From: Progne subis subis
Lineage: Eukaryota > Chordata > Aves > Passeriformes > Hirundinidae
Reading direction: 5' to 3'
Length of the DNA stretch: 64,000 nt
Assembly (NCBI GenBank): GCA_022316685.1
Contig: JAKJHU010001545.1
Coordinates: 1 to 64,000, forward strand
The notes under the pieces are model-generated. The model searched no databases. It was not told where the DNA came from and worked only from the letters and a program-made list of their open reading frames with translations. The translations under genes and the position numbers were made by a program. Of this stretch, positions 53,680 through 64,000 are shown piece after piece; position 1 is the stretch's first letter, and the number at the start of each line of letters is the position of its first letter.

Positions 53680-55100
53680 GCCACTATCACAGCATCTTCC
53701 AATTCTAAACAAGTATTACAACAGATAACACTTAACTTATGTTGATTCAAATAAGCAACACAACTATAGGGTGGATTAAGGCATTCAGTATACTGGTTGC
53801 TGTCGGTGACCACTTGAAAAAGCACATCCCACTAATGATGAGACAAATGTTCCTTAAGCTTTTTAAAAACACCCTTTGATGGTGTCTGTATCATGGTGTA
53901 TCGCAAATAATCTCTTTTCTCTCTATCTCTAATTTCTTTTAAGATTTAGGTTGGCCTTTATATATTGATGTGATGTTACAGGTGCCCAATAGGAAAAACC
54001 ACATTCTTTAATTCTAACAAAATTGCGAACAGAAATTGAATTGAGTCTCATCTCCAATTTGGTTGTCTCTCTTTATGGCGGGGCATGCTGTCCTAAGGCA
54101 GACACAGCCTTGTCCTATATACACAAGTGAAGTTGTCTGCCTGAATGTGTTTCAAAGCGGCAAATGCTTTGGTCTGTGTCTAAACATGTGTCTTTATCAC
54201 TTTCTATCACATATGTACCTTAATGGTTTCTTTATAGAACAGGGCTCTAGGTTAATGGTTTGCCACTTTCCCAATTTCTCATGCCCATATTCTGTGTTTA
54301 GGAGACAATACAGTCCCTTCATGGTTTAATCCTAGGGGAATCCTGGGTGAATTAAGTTTCCTGACACATATTACTTTACTAGTTACAGGGTTATAGGTGA
54401 AATTGACTAAAGTCCACTAAGACTGAAGTTCTCTTTCTATATTAGAGGCATTGTCCCAGACAATTTTGCAGATTTCAGCAGGGAATGTTCCTTTTCTAAT
54501 TCCCTTGATAACTGCAGCAGCTACTGATTGCATCTACAGTTGTGCTTGAGTACACTCCAGAGCCAGCGAGATGTTTTCACTAGCTGTGCCTAGCGCATTA
54601 ATTATTACTTCATGATCTCGCTCCTCTGTGTTTTCTCATTCTGGTAACACTTCTAGTCCTGTTCTTAGCAACTTAGCCAGATCCCTCTTATTCTTAAAAT
54701 TGGGAGGCATACTTTTTGAACTCAAGTGGTCTAGTCTATAAAGGAGTTCCTGAGAAATGGGGCACATTCTGGCAAATGTGAGAAGCATTTACTTGTACTC
54801 CTATTTTTACTTGTTTTAAAGACTTCTTCTGAACTCCTGTCTTCTTAATAGCTTATGGCTTAATTTTGGTAACTACAGGAGTTTTTTTCCTCTACTTCTG
54901 GAATAGCTGGCACCTTGGTGATCACAGCCTTTCTTGGCACTGGAGTAATTTTGGTCTGGTTCTTATGGAACTCAGTACATCCCTGAGTGATGTTAAAGTC
55001 AATGTCAGAGCCCCTTATCGCACACCCCTCTATTTTGAGTCTAAACTCCAGACATTTACTCAAGCATTTATCACAGCATTCAGGATCTGGATCTGGAGGA
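53680..55100 (-). pseudogene. env: env remnant of ERV E
   Basis: Minus-strand frames give an N-glycosylated surface-like piece (55063-54860), then a helical part near 54600-54420. There KGTFPAEICKIVWDNAS corresponds to EGTFPTEIRKIIWDNAT of provirus C. A membrane-spanning helix, SILNALIHPIVVLL, lies near 53800-53750. The frames are broken throughout. The relation to the provirus C env contrasts with the unrelated pol genes of the two elements. Confidence 0.65.
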
Positions 55101-55399
55101 GTTTCATGGGTGGATGGTAAGCCTCATGGAACCCATTCAGTACAAATACATACTTACATCCTCAAACATCTCTTCTTCCTACAAGTTTGCATTTGTGCCT
55201 TTTAGTATCTTGTTTAAAGCCTTACGAGAGTAAGGATCATAAGCTCTGCCTTGGTACCAGTGTATCTCGGTCACATTATACCTACGTGGTATTGCATTAA
55301 CTCTTGTTATGGTTCAGGTAATTACTACAATAGTTACAACTTTCTACATAATGTCCATAATAACTATTAGTCCATTCATTTCTTGTTCTGAGTGAGCTT

Positions 55400-56150
55400 C
55401 AGCTTAGTTCGTTATTGCCTGGTGTGACTTTCTAACTTCCTTCTGGGGCTTTCTTCACTCAGGAGTGATGGATCCAGGCCTTCTGTTCTTTGATCTTGAT
55501 TGCAGTGAAGGCAGTGAGGACACCTGGAATGGTCCTTCCCACTGTGGTTCCAAGGTTTTTCCTGCAAAAGCCTTAACATACAGCTAATCCCCAGGTTGTA
55601 CAATTATGTACTGGCCCATCTAGTTCTCTGCTTTGAGTTCCAGCCCATATTTCTCAATTTCTCTAAGTTGTTTATTTCGGGCCACCATATATCGAAATAA
55701 AGTGTGGTCCCCTGTCTGAGGATATGGTGGCTGGAACTCCATCATGGTATTATCTCTTGCAACAGCGCTTTGGTCACCTCTCGGGCCTCAGCTGTCCTGG
55801 CAGGAAAGGCTTCTGGCCATCCTGAAAAGGTATCAGTTAACACCAATAGGTAACGATACCCTCCTTCCTGGGCAGTCCTGTAAAATCAATTTGCCATTGT
55901 TGCCCAGGTCCACAACCTTTCCCAATTTGTCCCACTTTAGGCTTTGGGTATTTTTAGGGTTAGTTGGAGGCAAAGACTACACTGATGAGTTACTTGTATC
56001 ACTGTGCCCTGCAATTTCCTGGCCATGATTCTTTTTCAAATGGTTATACAGGGCATCTATTCCCCAGTGTGTTTTCTCATGTTCCTTCTGTACTAATGAC
56101 CACAACAAATAGGAGGGTACTACAAGTTTCCCTTCTTCTGTTACAGCTCA
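55400..56150 (-). pseudogene. pol: Integrase remnant of ERV E
   Basis: The C-terminal domain is recognisable (about 55560-55400, with WIHHS and KKAPEG in shifting frames). Parts of the zinc region and early core lie at 56030-55750. The centre of the core, including the second Asp and the Glu, is missing or unrecognisable. Confidence 0.6.
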
Positions 56151-57548
56151 TCCCTCCTGGGTATAACTTGCCTTTTTGGCTTCAATAGAAACTTTTCCAT
56201 CTGGAATCAATGCTGCCTCAACAGCCTTATCAGGTACTTCACCTTTTGCTGCTTCTTTTGCCTCTCTGTCCACCAGCACATTCCCTTCCTCCAGTTCAGA
56301 GCTCACTTTTTGGTGTGCCTTGATGTGCATTATGGCTACTCTCTCAGGTAGCTGTACGGCATCTAATAGCCTCAGTGTCTCTTGTGCGTGTTTAATACTC
56401 TTGCCTTGTGAATTCAGCAGTGCTCTTTCCTTCCAGATGGCTCCGTGAGCATGAACCACCCCGAATGCAGACCTTGAGTCCCTGTAGATGTTAATGGTCC
56501 AGACTCTATTACCTCCTTGCTTGTGGTAACTGCGTACCCAGCATGTCTTCTTCCACTGATGACATAGCTGCTTCCATCAGCAAACAGGTCTCAGCATCCT
56601 CAAGCGGGGTGTCCTTCAGATCCTGGCGGCTGGAGTAGGTGGCTTCAATGGTCTCCAGGCACTCATGGATCACTGGTTCTCCCGTACTCCCGCTGAGGAA
56701 GGAAGCTGGGTTCACAATGTTAGCTACCACAATTTCAAACATCTTGTTCAGAAACCTCTGTGGGGAGAGCCAATGTCCCCCTTTTGCCTCAAGGACTGCA
56801 GACATCGTGTGAGATACTAGCACAGTCATCTTCTGGCCTAGGGTGAATTTGCGTGCCTCTTGGATGTTTATTGCTACTGCTGCAACTGCTCTGAGGCACC
56901 TTGGCCATCCTTTAGCTGCTGTGTCCAGTTGTTTGGAAAGATAGGCCACTGCCCTCTGGTACGGGCCTAAGTTCTGTGCTAATATTCCCAAGGCAATCCC
57001 TTGCTCCTTGTGGGAAAACAGGAAAAATGGATTACTCATCTGGAAGTCCTAGGCTGGAGCTGATATAAGGGCTTTCTTTAGTTGGTCAAAGGCTCGAGTT
57101 GCTTCTTTTGTCCACTGAAGATCTCTGCTCCCTTCCATGATCAAGTCATACAGAGGTTTAACAAGCAACCCATAGTTATAAATCCACAGTCTGTACCACC
57201 CTGTCATGCCTAAAAGGTTCTTAGTTCTTTCACTGTCTGAGGTTTCAGGGTCTGGTATATTGCTTCCTTGCGATCCTGCCCCAGAGTCCTTTGTCCAGCA
57301 CTCACTTTATAACCCAGGTAAATAACTGTTTGCCTCACTATTTGGGCTTTCTTCTGGGATACTCGATACCCCTGCAGGCCTAGAAAGTTTAGGAGGCTTA
57401 CCGTCCAGTCCACGCATGTCTCCTGGGTCCGGGTGGCTATTAAGAGATCATCCACATACTGGAGTAACTGCTCTTTCCTGGTGGAGGTTCCCAGGACTCT
57501 AAATCCTTTGCAAGCTGCTCCCCAAATATAGTGGGGGAGTTCTTGTTC
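56148..57548 (-). pseudogene. pol: Reverse transcriptase and RNase H of ERV E
   Basis: RT begins at about 57548 within the palm (NSPTIFGEQLAKDLESWE). A frameshift follows, then LLQYVDDLLIATRTQ (about 57465-57420), the thumb (to 57210), and the connection with YQRAVAYLSKQLD (57039-56509). RNase H follows, with HAHGAIWKERALL and the IMHIKAHQK word (56459-56148). YVDD and this RNase H pattern are those of gammaretrovirus-related class I elements. The N-terminal half of RT is absent at the junction. Confidence 0.8.
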
Positions 57549-57550
57549 TT

Positions 57551-57987
57551 CTCCTGCCAACCCCCGTGTCCCCCCATCCCCTCTCCCACCCCTCGCCGGG
57601 ATTGTCGCACCTCTCGAGGCTCCATGGCCGCTGGGGACACTCCGAGGGACAGGGGGGACACGCCCGGGTGACACTCGAGGAACGGGCGGGTCCGGGTGCG
57701 GCCCCTCAACCCCCGCCGGTCCGGCCCCCGCGCCCGCCGCTGTCACCGCCGGGGTCACAGCCAGGGGGGACAGGGGACAGGGCTGCTCCCTTCCCACGTT
57801 CCATCCCGGCTGCCGGAGCCTTGGAGCTGCCCTGGGGGCCCTGGGGCTGCCCCGGGGGCTGCGCCCCGAGCCGGGGCCCCTTCCCAGCGCTCCCAGTCTG
57901 CCCATCCAGCCTGGAGCAGCCAGCGAGGGCTTCAGCTGGGACGGCAGAGAGGCGCTGCTGGGGGGGCACCTCACAGGGTTTGGTTCG
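57551..57987. other. CpG-rich segment between two ERVs
   Basis: The base composition changes sharply at both edges. The segment is GC-rich with many CpGs and open frames on both strands, as in a promoter island or a GC-rich exon. No protein family is recognised. It is host DNA or a captured piece of it. Confidence 0.45.
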
Positions 57988-58531
57988 TGTGAAAAACGCC
58001 AATCACTTGTTTTAAAATTTTAAAAGTTTAATAGTAAATAAGATGGTAATAAAAATAGAGTAAAAAATTGAACAATTTTAGAGTTAGGACAATATGAGAC
58101 AATAAAAAACAAAGTTACAGACGTCTGGGTGCCTCTCCGAGCAAAAAGCTCCGAAGAAGGACCCCTGTTACAAAGGATTGTTTCTTAAAAGCAATAGCCT
58201 GTTGAATATTTATACATTTCATACATGATGCATAAATTCCATTCAAACAAAGAATTGTCTCTGGTTAGTATCACTTTCTTCTTTTAATCTCCATGGCATC
58301 AACAGGGCTGAGCAAGGCAGGAGAAATTGGTCTCTTCTGATAAAGAAGTAGTAAATTCTTTTTTCTCTGAAAGATTTACGTTTTCCTGTGGTTGGTACAT
58401 AAAAACTACATTTTAACTACAAAACTTCATTTACTATACTATCAAAATATTAATACAACAGCAACAATTAACACAACACAACACATATAGAAAATATCTT
58501 GTGTAGAGTCATATAATATGCACTTTTCACA
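57988..58531 (-). mobile_element. Probable 3' LTR of ERV F
   Basis: It begins TGTGAAAAACG and ends CACTTTTCACA, which are inverted ends. It is AT-rich. It sits just beyond the env transmembrane region of F. A clear purine tract and target-site duplication are not visible, so it could instead be an unrelated solo LTR. Confidence 0.65.
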
Positions 58532-58668
58532 GTATTATTTTTGTTAAAACCTCTTGATGCTAATTCTGGATCTGTTGGCAATGATGATATCTGCATCCCT
58601 TGAATAACAAGGAATTAGACATGGTAAAAAGATAACTTCAGCTACAGAACATAAGATGAAAAAAACTC

Positions 58669-58670
<2 letters not shown>

Positions 58671-58709
<39 letters not shown>
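58671..58709. repeat. T homopolymer, 39 bases
   Basis: An uninterrupted run of 39 T is followed by TCTCTCTC. It lies between the LTR and env of element F. Confidence 0.95.
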
Positions 58710-58719
58710 CTCTCTCTCT

Positions 58720-60241
58720 ACCAAGCTCCTGTCCTAAACAATTGATCTCACCAGGAGGTCTGGAGGATTGAGTTCTATTTCTGGATGGGTACATGAGCTA
58801 CCCTCTTTATTTTAGCTGCTAGTCCCTTAATAGTCTCCCGTAATCATTTATTTCAATGCAACACTCAGATTTATTGAATTTAACACACACACTTCCCTCT
58901 TCAGCTAACAGGTAGTCTAGAGCGATTTCATTCTGTTACACAAAAGCCCTCATCTATGAGTGCTGCTGTGCCAGCAGCTCCAAAGCATCTGAGGTGATTT
59001 GAGACTATTTCTACTATGGCTTGCAGCTTGACTAATCTGTTGAGCAAGTAGGCTGGAGTTCTGTACCCTTAACTCTCATCTTGAGCCCGTGTTGCGGGAC
59101 CATAGTATTGTATTATACGTTTTGCAGGCTATTCTTTACTACCTTATTTCTTTACTAATGCAGGTGGTCTCTATTATTCGTTTATCTAAGGTCTACTCCT
59201 CAGGTTGTGACATGGTTTTTATCTGGTTATCCCATCTCAGAAGTTGTTCTGGTGCTAGGCTCTCTCCCTTCCAGGGCTATTTCTCAGCTGACTTTAATCC
59301 CCCACAAATCCAGCAATTTGACAGCCCTAATTCAGTGGCAATTTCTTGCACCAGGTTTACAAACAGGTTTTTGCTAGAGGCTGGCAAGCTCCAATCACTA
59401 GATTGTTTCTTTAATTGTTCGTACTGTTAACGAAGTGACCTCATCCTTTCCTGCTCCATTTTTTTTCTTTTTGCCTCTAGTTCTTGTCTTTTTAATTCTT
59501 GAGCTAATTTCTGTATCTTGCTTTCTGGGTCCATCCCCTCCTCATTGTTAGAGAAACAGAAGGTTCTTTCTAACTTCAGACAGACCCTTTTATCATTCTC
59601 ACTTTAACATATTTAGGATGATGGGCCCGCTGTTTAAAGCAGCTGTCTGGGGTTTTGTATTCTGCCCCACCCAATAGGTTTTTCTGTTCAGGGCGCACAT
59701 TCTTAGACTATTCTGATCGTAGCACAGCTTGTTTACCTGCAAATAGGCTACAAAGGTGGACTCTTTCTTACTCCTAACTCACACAGTTTTGTTACATTTT
59801 CACATCTAGGAAGTAAGGGTATACTACCTAGCTCTCTCCTCTTTCTAGACATTGCCACTGGGTTGAGGTATATTGTTTTTTCTTTTAATTCACAGATTTT
59901 AAACTAACTTTCGTTGTGGGTGCAAATTCCCCTTTTTGGATTTCTGGACAGTTAAAATGTACTTTGAAAATCTTATCTTGGCCCCAGGTAGGCTCTGGCT
60001 GAGTCTCCTTTAGGCACTCTTTTTCCTGCCCCATTTGTCCCTTAGGGTTGGGGAGGCCATTCGTGAGGCACATGGCCAGACTCAGGATCGCCAGGATTGC
60101 CCATAGGTGTACCCCTCTGCCTTTGCCTCTGCCCACCGGGGTGCCACCGGCGGCGAGGTAATCCATCTTCTCGGCAGCAAGGGTGTTCTTCAGGCCCCAT
60201 AGTCTGTCCTGTGAGCATATCGCCTTTTGGACTGGCCCCAC
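58720..60241 (-). pseudogene. env: env of ERV F
   Basis: The leader lies at 60241-59885, with a signal peptide (HLWAILAILSLAMCLTNG) after a basic start. The middle (59880-59100) is too broken to follow. At 59060-58730 the transmembrane subunit is recognisable in shifting frames. A heptad helix is followed by a gammaretrovirus-type region with the word LAEEGSVC and a Cys pair, then the QETIKGL-like stretch. It has many stops. Confidence 0.65.
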
Positions 60242-60657
60242 CTGGCCAATTTTATTTGGTCCGCTATACAGGGTACTTTTACTGTCCTCCTACACTCAAT
60301 TACTAGAAGTTCAGCTTTTATTTTTAGTTTTCCCCTCAATCCGTTTGTGTATAAATGGAACCACCCCGGGGAATCCAATTTCAATATACCTGCTTCAGTG
60401 GCAACATATAGAAAAAGGTCTGTGAGCCTCCTTTCCTCCTCTAAGCAATTCTCACACAGGCTCCAAGGTTTTAATCCCCTGTAACAATGAGCCACCCAAA
60501 TTTCTTTACAATGAGCACTTAAAATGAACAAAAGGATAACAGGTACACCCTGCTTGGATACAACTTATCCAGTCGTCGCTGGTCATTGGGTCTGTCAGTG
60601 AATCCTCAGCTTCAAATCCCCTGGTGCAGAGGTGACTTTCTACTGCGGAGGGTTGTC

Positions 60658-61500
60658 TCATGGCTCAGCTCTTTTTACCTGAGAAGAATGTGTCCATTTT
60701 TTTTCTGTGGTTCTTACTGCAGTGTCTGTGGTCAGGAGGACGAGGAAGGGTCCCTCCCAGTCAGGAGTCAGCGGTGCTTCTTTCCACGTCTTGACTAACA
60801 CTTTATTACTTGGTTGGATCTTGTGGATGGCAAATCCCAGGGGTGTGCTCTGTGACACTAGTCCACGTTTTCGAAGTTCCTGTAAATCTTTATTAATTGA
60901 AACAAGATAAGACTGTATTTGTCCATCCTCGACTCGAGGATGTCCCACGGGCATTCCGTGCTCATATGGCGTTCCATATAGCATCTCAAAAGGAGATAGT
61001 CCAGACCCTGAGTGTGGTTGGGTCCTGATGTTTAGAAGGGCCAAGGGGAGGCACTTTACTCAGGACATCCTGGTTTCTAACATAAGCTTTGATAGCTGTG
61101 CCTTCAATGTTTGATTCATCCGTTCCACCTGCCCTGAGCTTTGGGGGTGCCATGGTGTATGGTATTCCCATTGGATCTCCAGGGCGTCTGCTAAGTGTTT
61201 TATGATTTTGGAAGTGAAATGTGTCCCCTGGTCCGAATCTATGGAATCAGGAATCCTATATCTAGGTATTATTTCCTCCAATACTTTCTTAGCTACTACC
61301 TGGGCAGTTCCCCGGGGACCGGGGAATGCCTCTACCCAGTGAGTTAATTGATCTACTAGTACTAACAGATACTTATGTCTCCCTACTTTAGGTAACTCAG
61401 TGAAATCCACCTGGACCCTCCCAAAGGGGCGGTAGGCTAAAGGATGTCCTCCCTGTGGGGCTTGCCTGATTCTAGATTTATTTATTCTCTGGCATATAAT
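60658..61500 (-). pseudogene. pol: Integrase of ERV F
   Basis: Core frame 61410-61060 has DFTELPKVGRHKYLLV with the first Asp, DSDQGTHFTSK with the second, and HPQSSGQVERMNQTLK with the Glu 35 residues on. One stop follows. The C-terminal domain (61044-60658) holds LSPFEMLYG and WEGPFLVLLTT. These are gammaretrovirus-type words, and the catalytic residues are intact. The frame between 60531 and 60190 overlaps the pol-env junction and has no recognised product. Confidence 0.85.
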
Positions 61501-61530
61501 ACATCCCTGGACTTCTTGTTTTGCTTACTC

Positions 61531-62163
61531 CTAAATACCTTTGCATTCAAAGAATTTTAAAAATTGCTCCGCTAGGGCTTGAGTCCCCAGAGGGTCTGCA
61601 AGCGTAGCCTCCTCAGTATCTTCCTGGCATAGGCCTTGGGTATGACCATCAGGTAATTTCCACTTCCCCTCGACTAGTATTCCCCCTATCTTCTTGAATT
61701 CCTCCATCTCCTTTTCAGTGGGACAAGGGGGGAACTCCTGGGGTTCACTTCTGGGATTTTCTGGGGTAGTCAGGGTAAGAAGTGCTGCCCTCCTTGCTTC
61801 CTGATCTGCTAAGTTGTTTCCCCTAGTCCTGAACTGTAACCCCACTTGATGTCCTTTTACATATACTATAGCAATAGCTTTTGGTTCCCTTATGGCCTCT
61901 ATTACTCGGGAAGATCCATCTACAAACTATTTCTCCCCCTCCTCCAGTTCTTCATTTTTTAGATCTGCTCTTACTTTTGTTTGGAGTTCAGAGCAATTAT
62001 GAGTGAGCCTTTCTGATGCTTCCCCAAAATTGAACTCAGCTGGGTTTTTGGCTGTAGTTCTTTTTAGTTCTAATTCAGGCGTATGAATGAGTATGGCTTC
62101 GTATTTTAAAAGCTTAGCATCAGTAAGCCACTTATTTGCTTTTTGCTGCGGGATAGTTTTCAC
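61531..62163 (-). pseudogene. pol: RT connection and RNase H remnant of ERV F
   Basis: 62163-61927 is the connection region (KANKWLTDAKLLKYEAIL). 61920-61531 is the end of RNase H with VKGHQVG and the zinc-region start of integrase. The central part of RNase H is deleted, leaving FVDGSS joined almost directly to later sequence (about 61920-61890). Confidence 0.7.
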
Positions 62164-62199
62164 ATTGTGGGGAGTGTAAACTACTAGGGGGCCCCAAAG

Positions 62200-62480
62200 G
62201 TGATTTTCTTAGTTTCTTTTACTAGCAGGGCTACTGCCACAATTGCCTGTAGGCATGTGGGCCATCCCCTGCTTACTGGGTTTTACATTTTTGACTAGGG
62301 GGACTTTAAAAGGCTCCCCTTTTCTTCTTATGACTACTACAGAATTCTTACTGATTTTGCACCCTGGGGGCAGCTGTTTAAAAGAACTTTTTTCTCCGCC
62401 CCAGAGTTTACTAGAAATTTTATCTTCTTTTTCGGGTCTTATTTTTAAGTTTTACCTAAAATAAAAAGCCCTTGACATCC
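62200..62480 (-). pseudogene. pol: Protease fragment of ERV F
   Basis: In shifting frames the minus strand shows a VNSGAEKS word where an aspartic protease would have V-D-S/T-G, followed by LPPGCKISKNSVVVI and GEPFKVPLVKNV. The polymerase follows after a large deletion. There is no intact frame. Confidence 0.55.
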
Positions 62481-63950
62481 CTAATCTTTTTGGAATATTT
62501 TCTCATCCCTTATTCTTTTCTTACAGTCCTTCTTTAGGTGGCTTTTCTTCTTAAAATAGAAGCATTCAGGTCTCTCGTCCTGATTACCAGGGGTCCTTTT
62601 TAGAGGAAGAACTGGCTTTTTCGGGGGGGCCCTTTTTGGTGTTCTCCCCGAATCTTGGGGATGCTCCTGCTTCTGGGCTTTCTTTACAGCTGCTACTAAT
62701 ACCTTTTCCTGCATTTTCTGTTTTTCCTCATCTCTCCTCATATATACTTTTTGAGCTTCCCTCAGTAGCTCCTGTAACTTCTCCTGCCAATTTTTGTTTT
62801 TGTTTTTGTTTTTTTTTTTCTCCGTATGTCCTCTCATGACTTTGCGACAAATTGGGTTTTTAATAAAACTTTTCCACGGGAGAATCGGGATCTGTTCCGG
62901 AATACACTTGCAGGCTTTTTCTTAATCTCTCTAGCTATTCAGTAGGGGTTTCCTCCTTCCCTTGGCATTCCCCGAATACCTTGCTTAGGTTCTGTCTCCT
63001 GGGTACTGCTTCTCTGATGCCTTGAATTACTATATTCCTCATGTCAATCATACTCTCCTGCCTTCCTCTGTTTGAGCATTCCACCAGGGATCCTGGCTTG
63101 GCCATTTTTGATCCCCGGGGGTACTTTGGGGTTCCTGTGCTCCCACTCCCTCATCCCGGCTTGCCTTATCATTTCCCTTTCTTCCGTATTAAATAATGAC
63201 CTTAAAACTGCAGTAAGGTCTTCATATGAGTATATGCTAGTTTTTAGAAACTTCTGATACTTTTAAAGGGTCATTCATAAGCTTTCCCATTTCCCTTTTA
63301 AAGGCTCTCACATTACTTGTATTGATCGGTCCGTTTAAGTATCCAAGGATTCCTGGGGCCGTGGGCACCTCCCTCAGAAGGGAAGAGGTTATCTCTTTTG
63401 CCCTCGTTTTCACTTTCCGCTTCATTTAACCCTTTTTAACTGTCTCTTGGTTCTCCTGGCGGGTGGGGTGTATTTAACTTCTAATGAATTCTGCGGAGCC
63501 GGGACAGCGGGGCTTAGAAACGGGGCCAATTCTAATCGAGTGGTGGTGAATTAAGGAGCGGGGTTTGGGGTTTGGGAAGCTGGGCACTTTGCTAGGACAG
63601 CCGTGGAGCCGGCGTGGGTTCTAGCGGGGGAGGGAGCCCAGCGGCGGGGGCTGGGTGTCGCCTGCGGGAGCTGTAGCCCCGGCGGCGGCGCTGACGCATT
63701 CAGCGAAGGGGCGGGGGTCCCTTGCGAAAGGGGGAAGCCCGGGCCCTGGGGGTTCTTGGGGGCTTCTTGGGTTTGGTGGGGGTGGGGGCAAGAGGTATGG
63801 TGGAGGGAGATTATCTAAAGGTTCCCATCTATCACCTGAGGTTCCCGTGGGACCTTTAAGTTCCACCGGTAAAAGTTTTAGTATCGGTTCTTTCTCAAAC
63901 TCGAGCATACTCCCCTCCTCATGTAATTCACTAAAGCAGAGATCCTCCCC
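62481..63950 (-). pseudogene. gag: gag of ERV F
   Basis: From right to left: a proline-rich matrix/p12 region (63908-63621) with runs of prolines; the capsid start REVPTAPGILGYLNGPINT (63425-63237); capsid sequence in broken frames, with a major-homology-like stretch near 62960-62920; and a Lys-rich nucleocapsid (62837-62481). The single zinc knuckle reads CFYFKKKSHLKKDC, with its second cysteine replaced by Phe. The p12-like frame ends at the right side near the window edge, so matrix is only partly included. Confidence 0.75.
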
Positions 63951-64000
63951 TCAAATGTCCCGAAGACGGGCTATATTACGTGGTCTCGTACTTCAACCCC

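Larger units (their letters stand above)
53663..57550 (-). mobile_element. Decayed ERV 'E' with class I-like pol and a provirus C-type env
   Basis: From right to left this has reverse transcriptase with YVDD, RNase H, integrase pieces, and env to the edge of provirus D. No LTR of its own is visible. The right end stops abruptly at about 57550 against CpG-rich DNA, and the left end is cut by provirus D. Confidence 0.8.
57988..64000 (-). mobile_element. Class I ERV 'F' (3' LTR to gag, running off the right edge)
   Basis: From right to left the order is gag, a protease fragment, the end of reverse transcriptase and RNase H, integrase, env and a 3' LTR. Most of reverse transcriptase is deleted. 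The gammaretrovirus-like gag, pol and env are collinear. The 5' LTR must lie beyond the window. Frameshifts and stops affect every gene. Confidence 0.85.

Overview
The window looks like nuclear DNA of a passerine (songbird). The evidence is a CR1 LINE 3' end, several families of avian-type endogenous retroviruses (ERVs) and their solo LTRs, and a PIM-like kinase whose GC-rich first exon and exon pattern resemble the PIM1-like genes that expanded in songbirds. At least two thirds of the sequence is retroviral. This density, with extensive nesting and missing target-site duplications, suggests a low-recombination ERV-rich region such as a W chromosome or a heterochromatic block. That placement is inference. 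Nothing prokaryotic is present, and I saw no tRNA, rRNA or CRISPR.

Layout. 1-2652: 5' part of a minus-strand class I ERV (G), with a 32-bp minisatellite in its leader. 2820-3331: hierarchical 15/45/90-bp minisatellite. 3332-10036: plus-strand provirus A, which has no env. 10037-15985: mostly single-copy DNA with one CR1 fragment. 15986-16470: array of 27 AGGTCA motifs in an 18-bp repeat, lying just upstream of an unrecognised host gene (16639-21933). That gene has a signal-peptide exon followed by tandemly duplicated cassettes of phase-1 exons, and the third cassette is cut off by provirus B (minus strand, 21934-29683). Provirus B carries two nested solo LTRs. 29684-32681: fragments of an ERVL-like integrase/dUTPase, a solo LTR and a class II reverse transcriptase. 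32682-40158: plus-strand provirus C with gag, partial pol and env, also containing a nested solo LTR.

40641-43566: a minus-strand PIM-like kinase gene that appears intact, plus a decayed partial duplicate. A retroviral U3 fragment lies in the sense direction 320 bp upstream of its start codon. 44225-46210: AT-rich and palindromic minisatellites. 46431-46657: four inverted CCAAT boxes with three X-box-like elements, resembling tandem MHC class II SXY promoter modules. 47097-53662: minus-strand provirus D, young and nearly full length, without env. 53663-57550: decayed class I-like pol with an env related to that of provirus C (E). 57551-57987: CpG-rich segment. 57988-64000: minus-strand class I provirus F, which runs off the right edge.

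Proviruses A, B and D share one polymerase lineage. It has a YIDD reverse transcriptase, a DD35E integrase, a lysine-tRNA primer site and no env. They carry at least two different LTR families, and all three have a hydrophobic, membrane-spanning-like region at or before the start of gag. This gag architecture, the cassette gene and the promoter cluster are the most promising undescribed features. Exon and LTR borders were set by eye, and no database search was possible.
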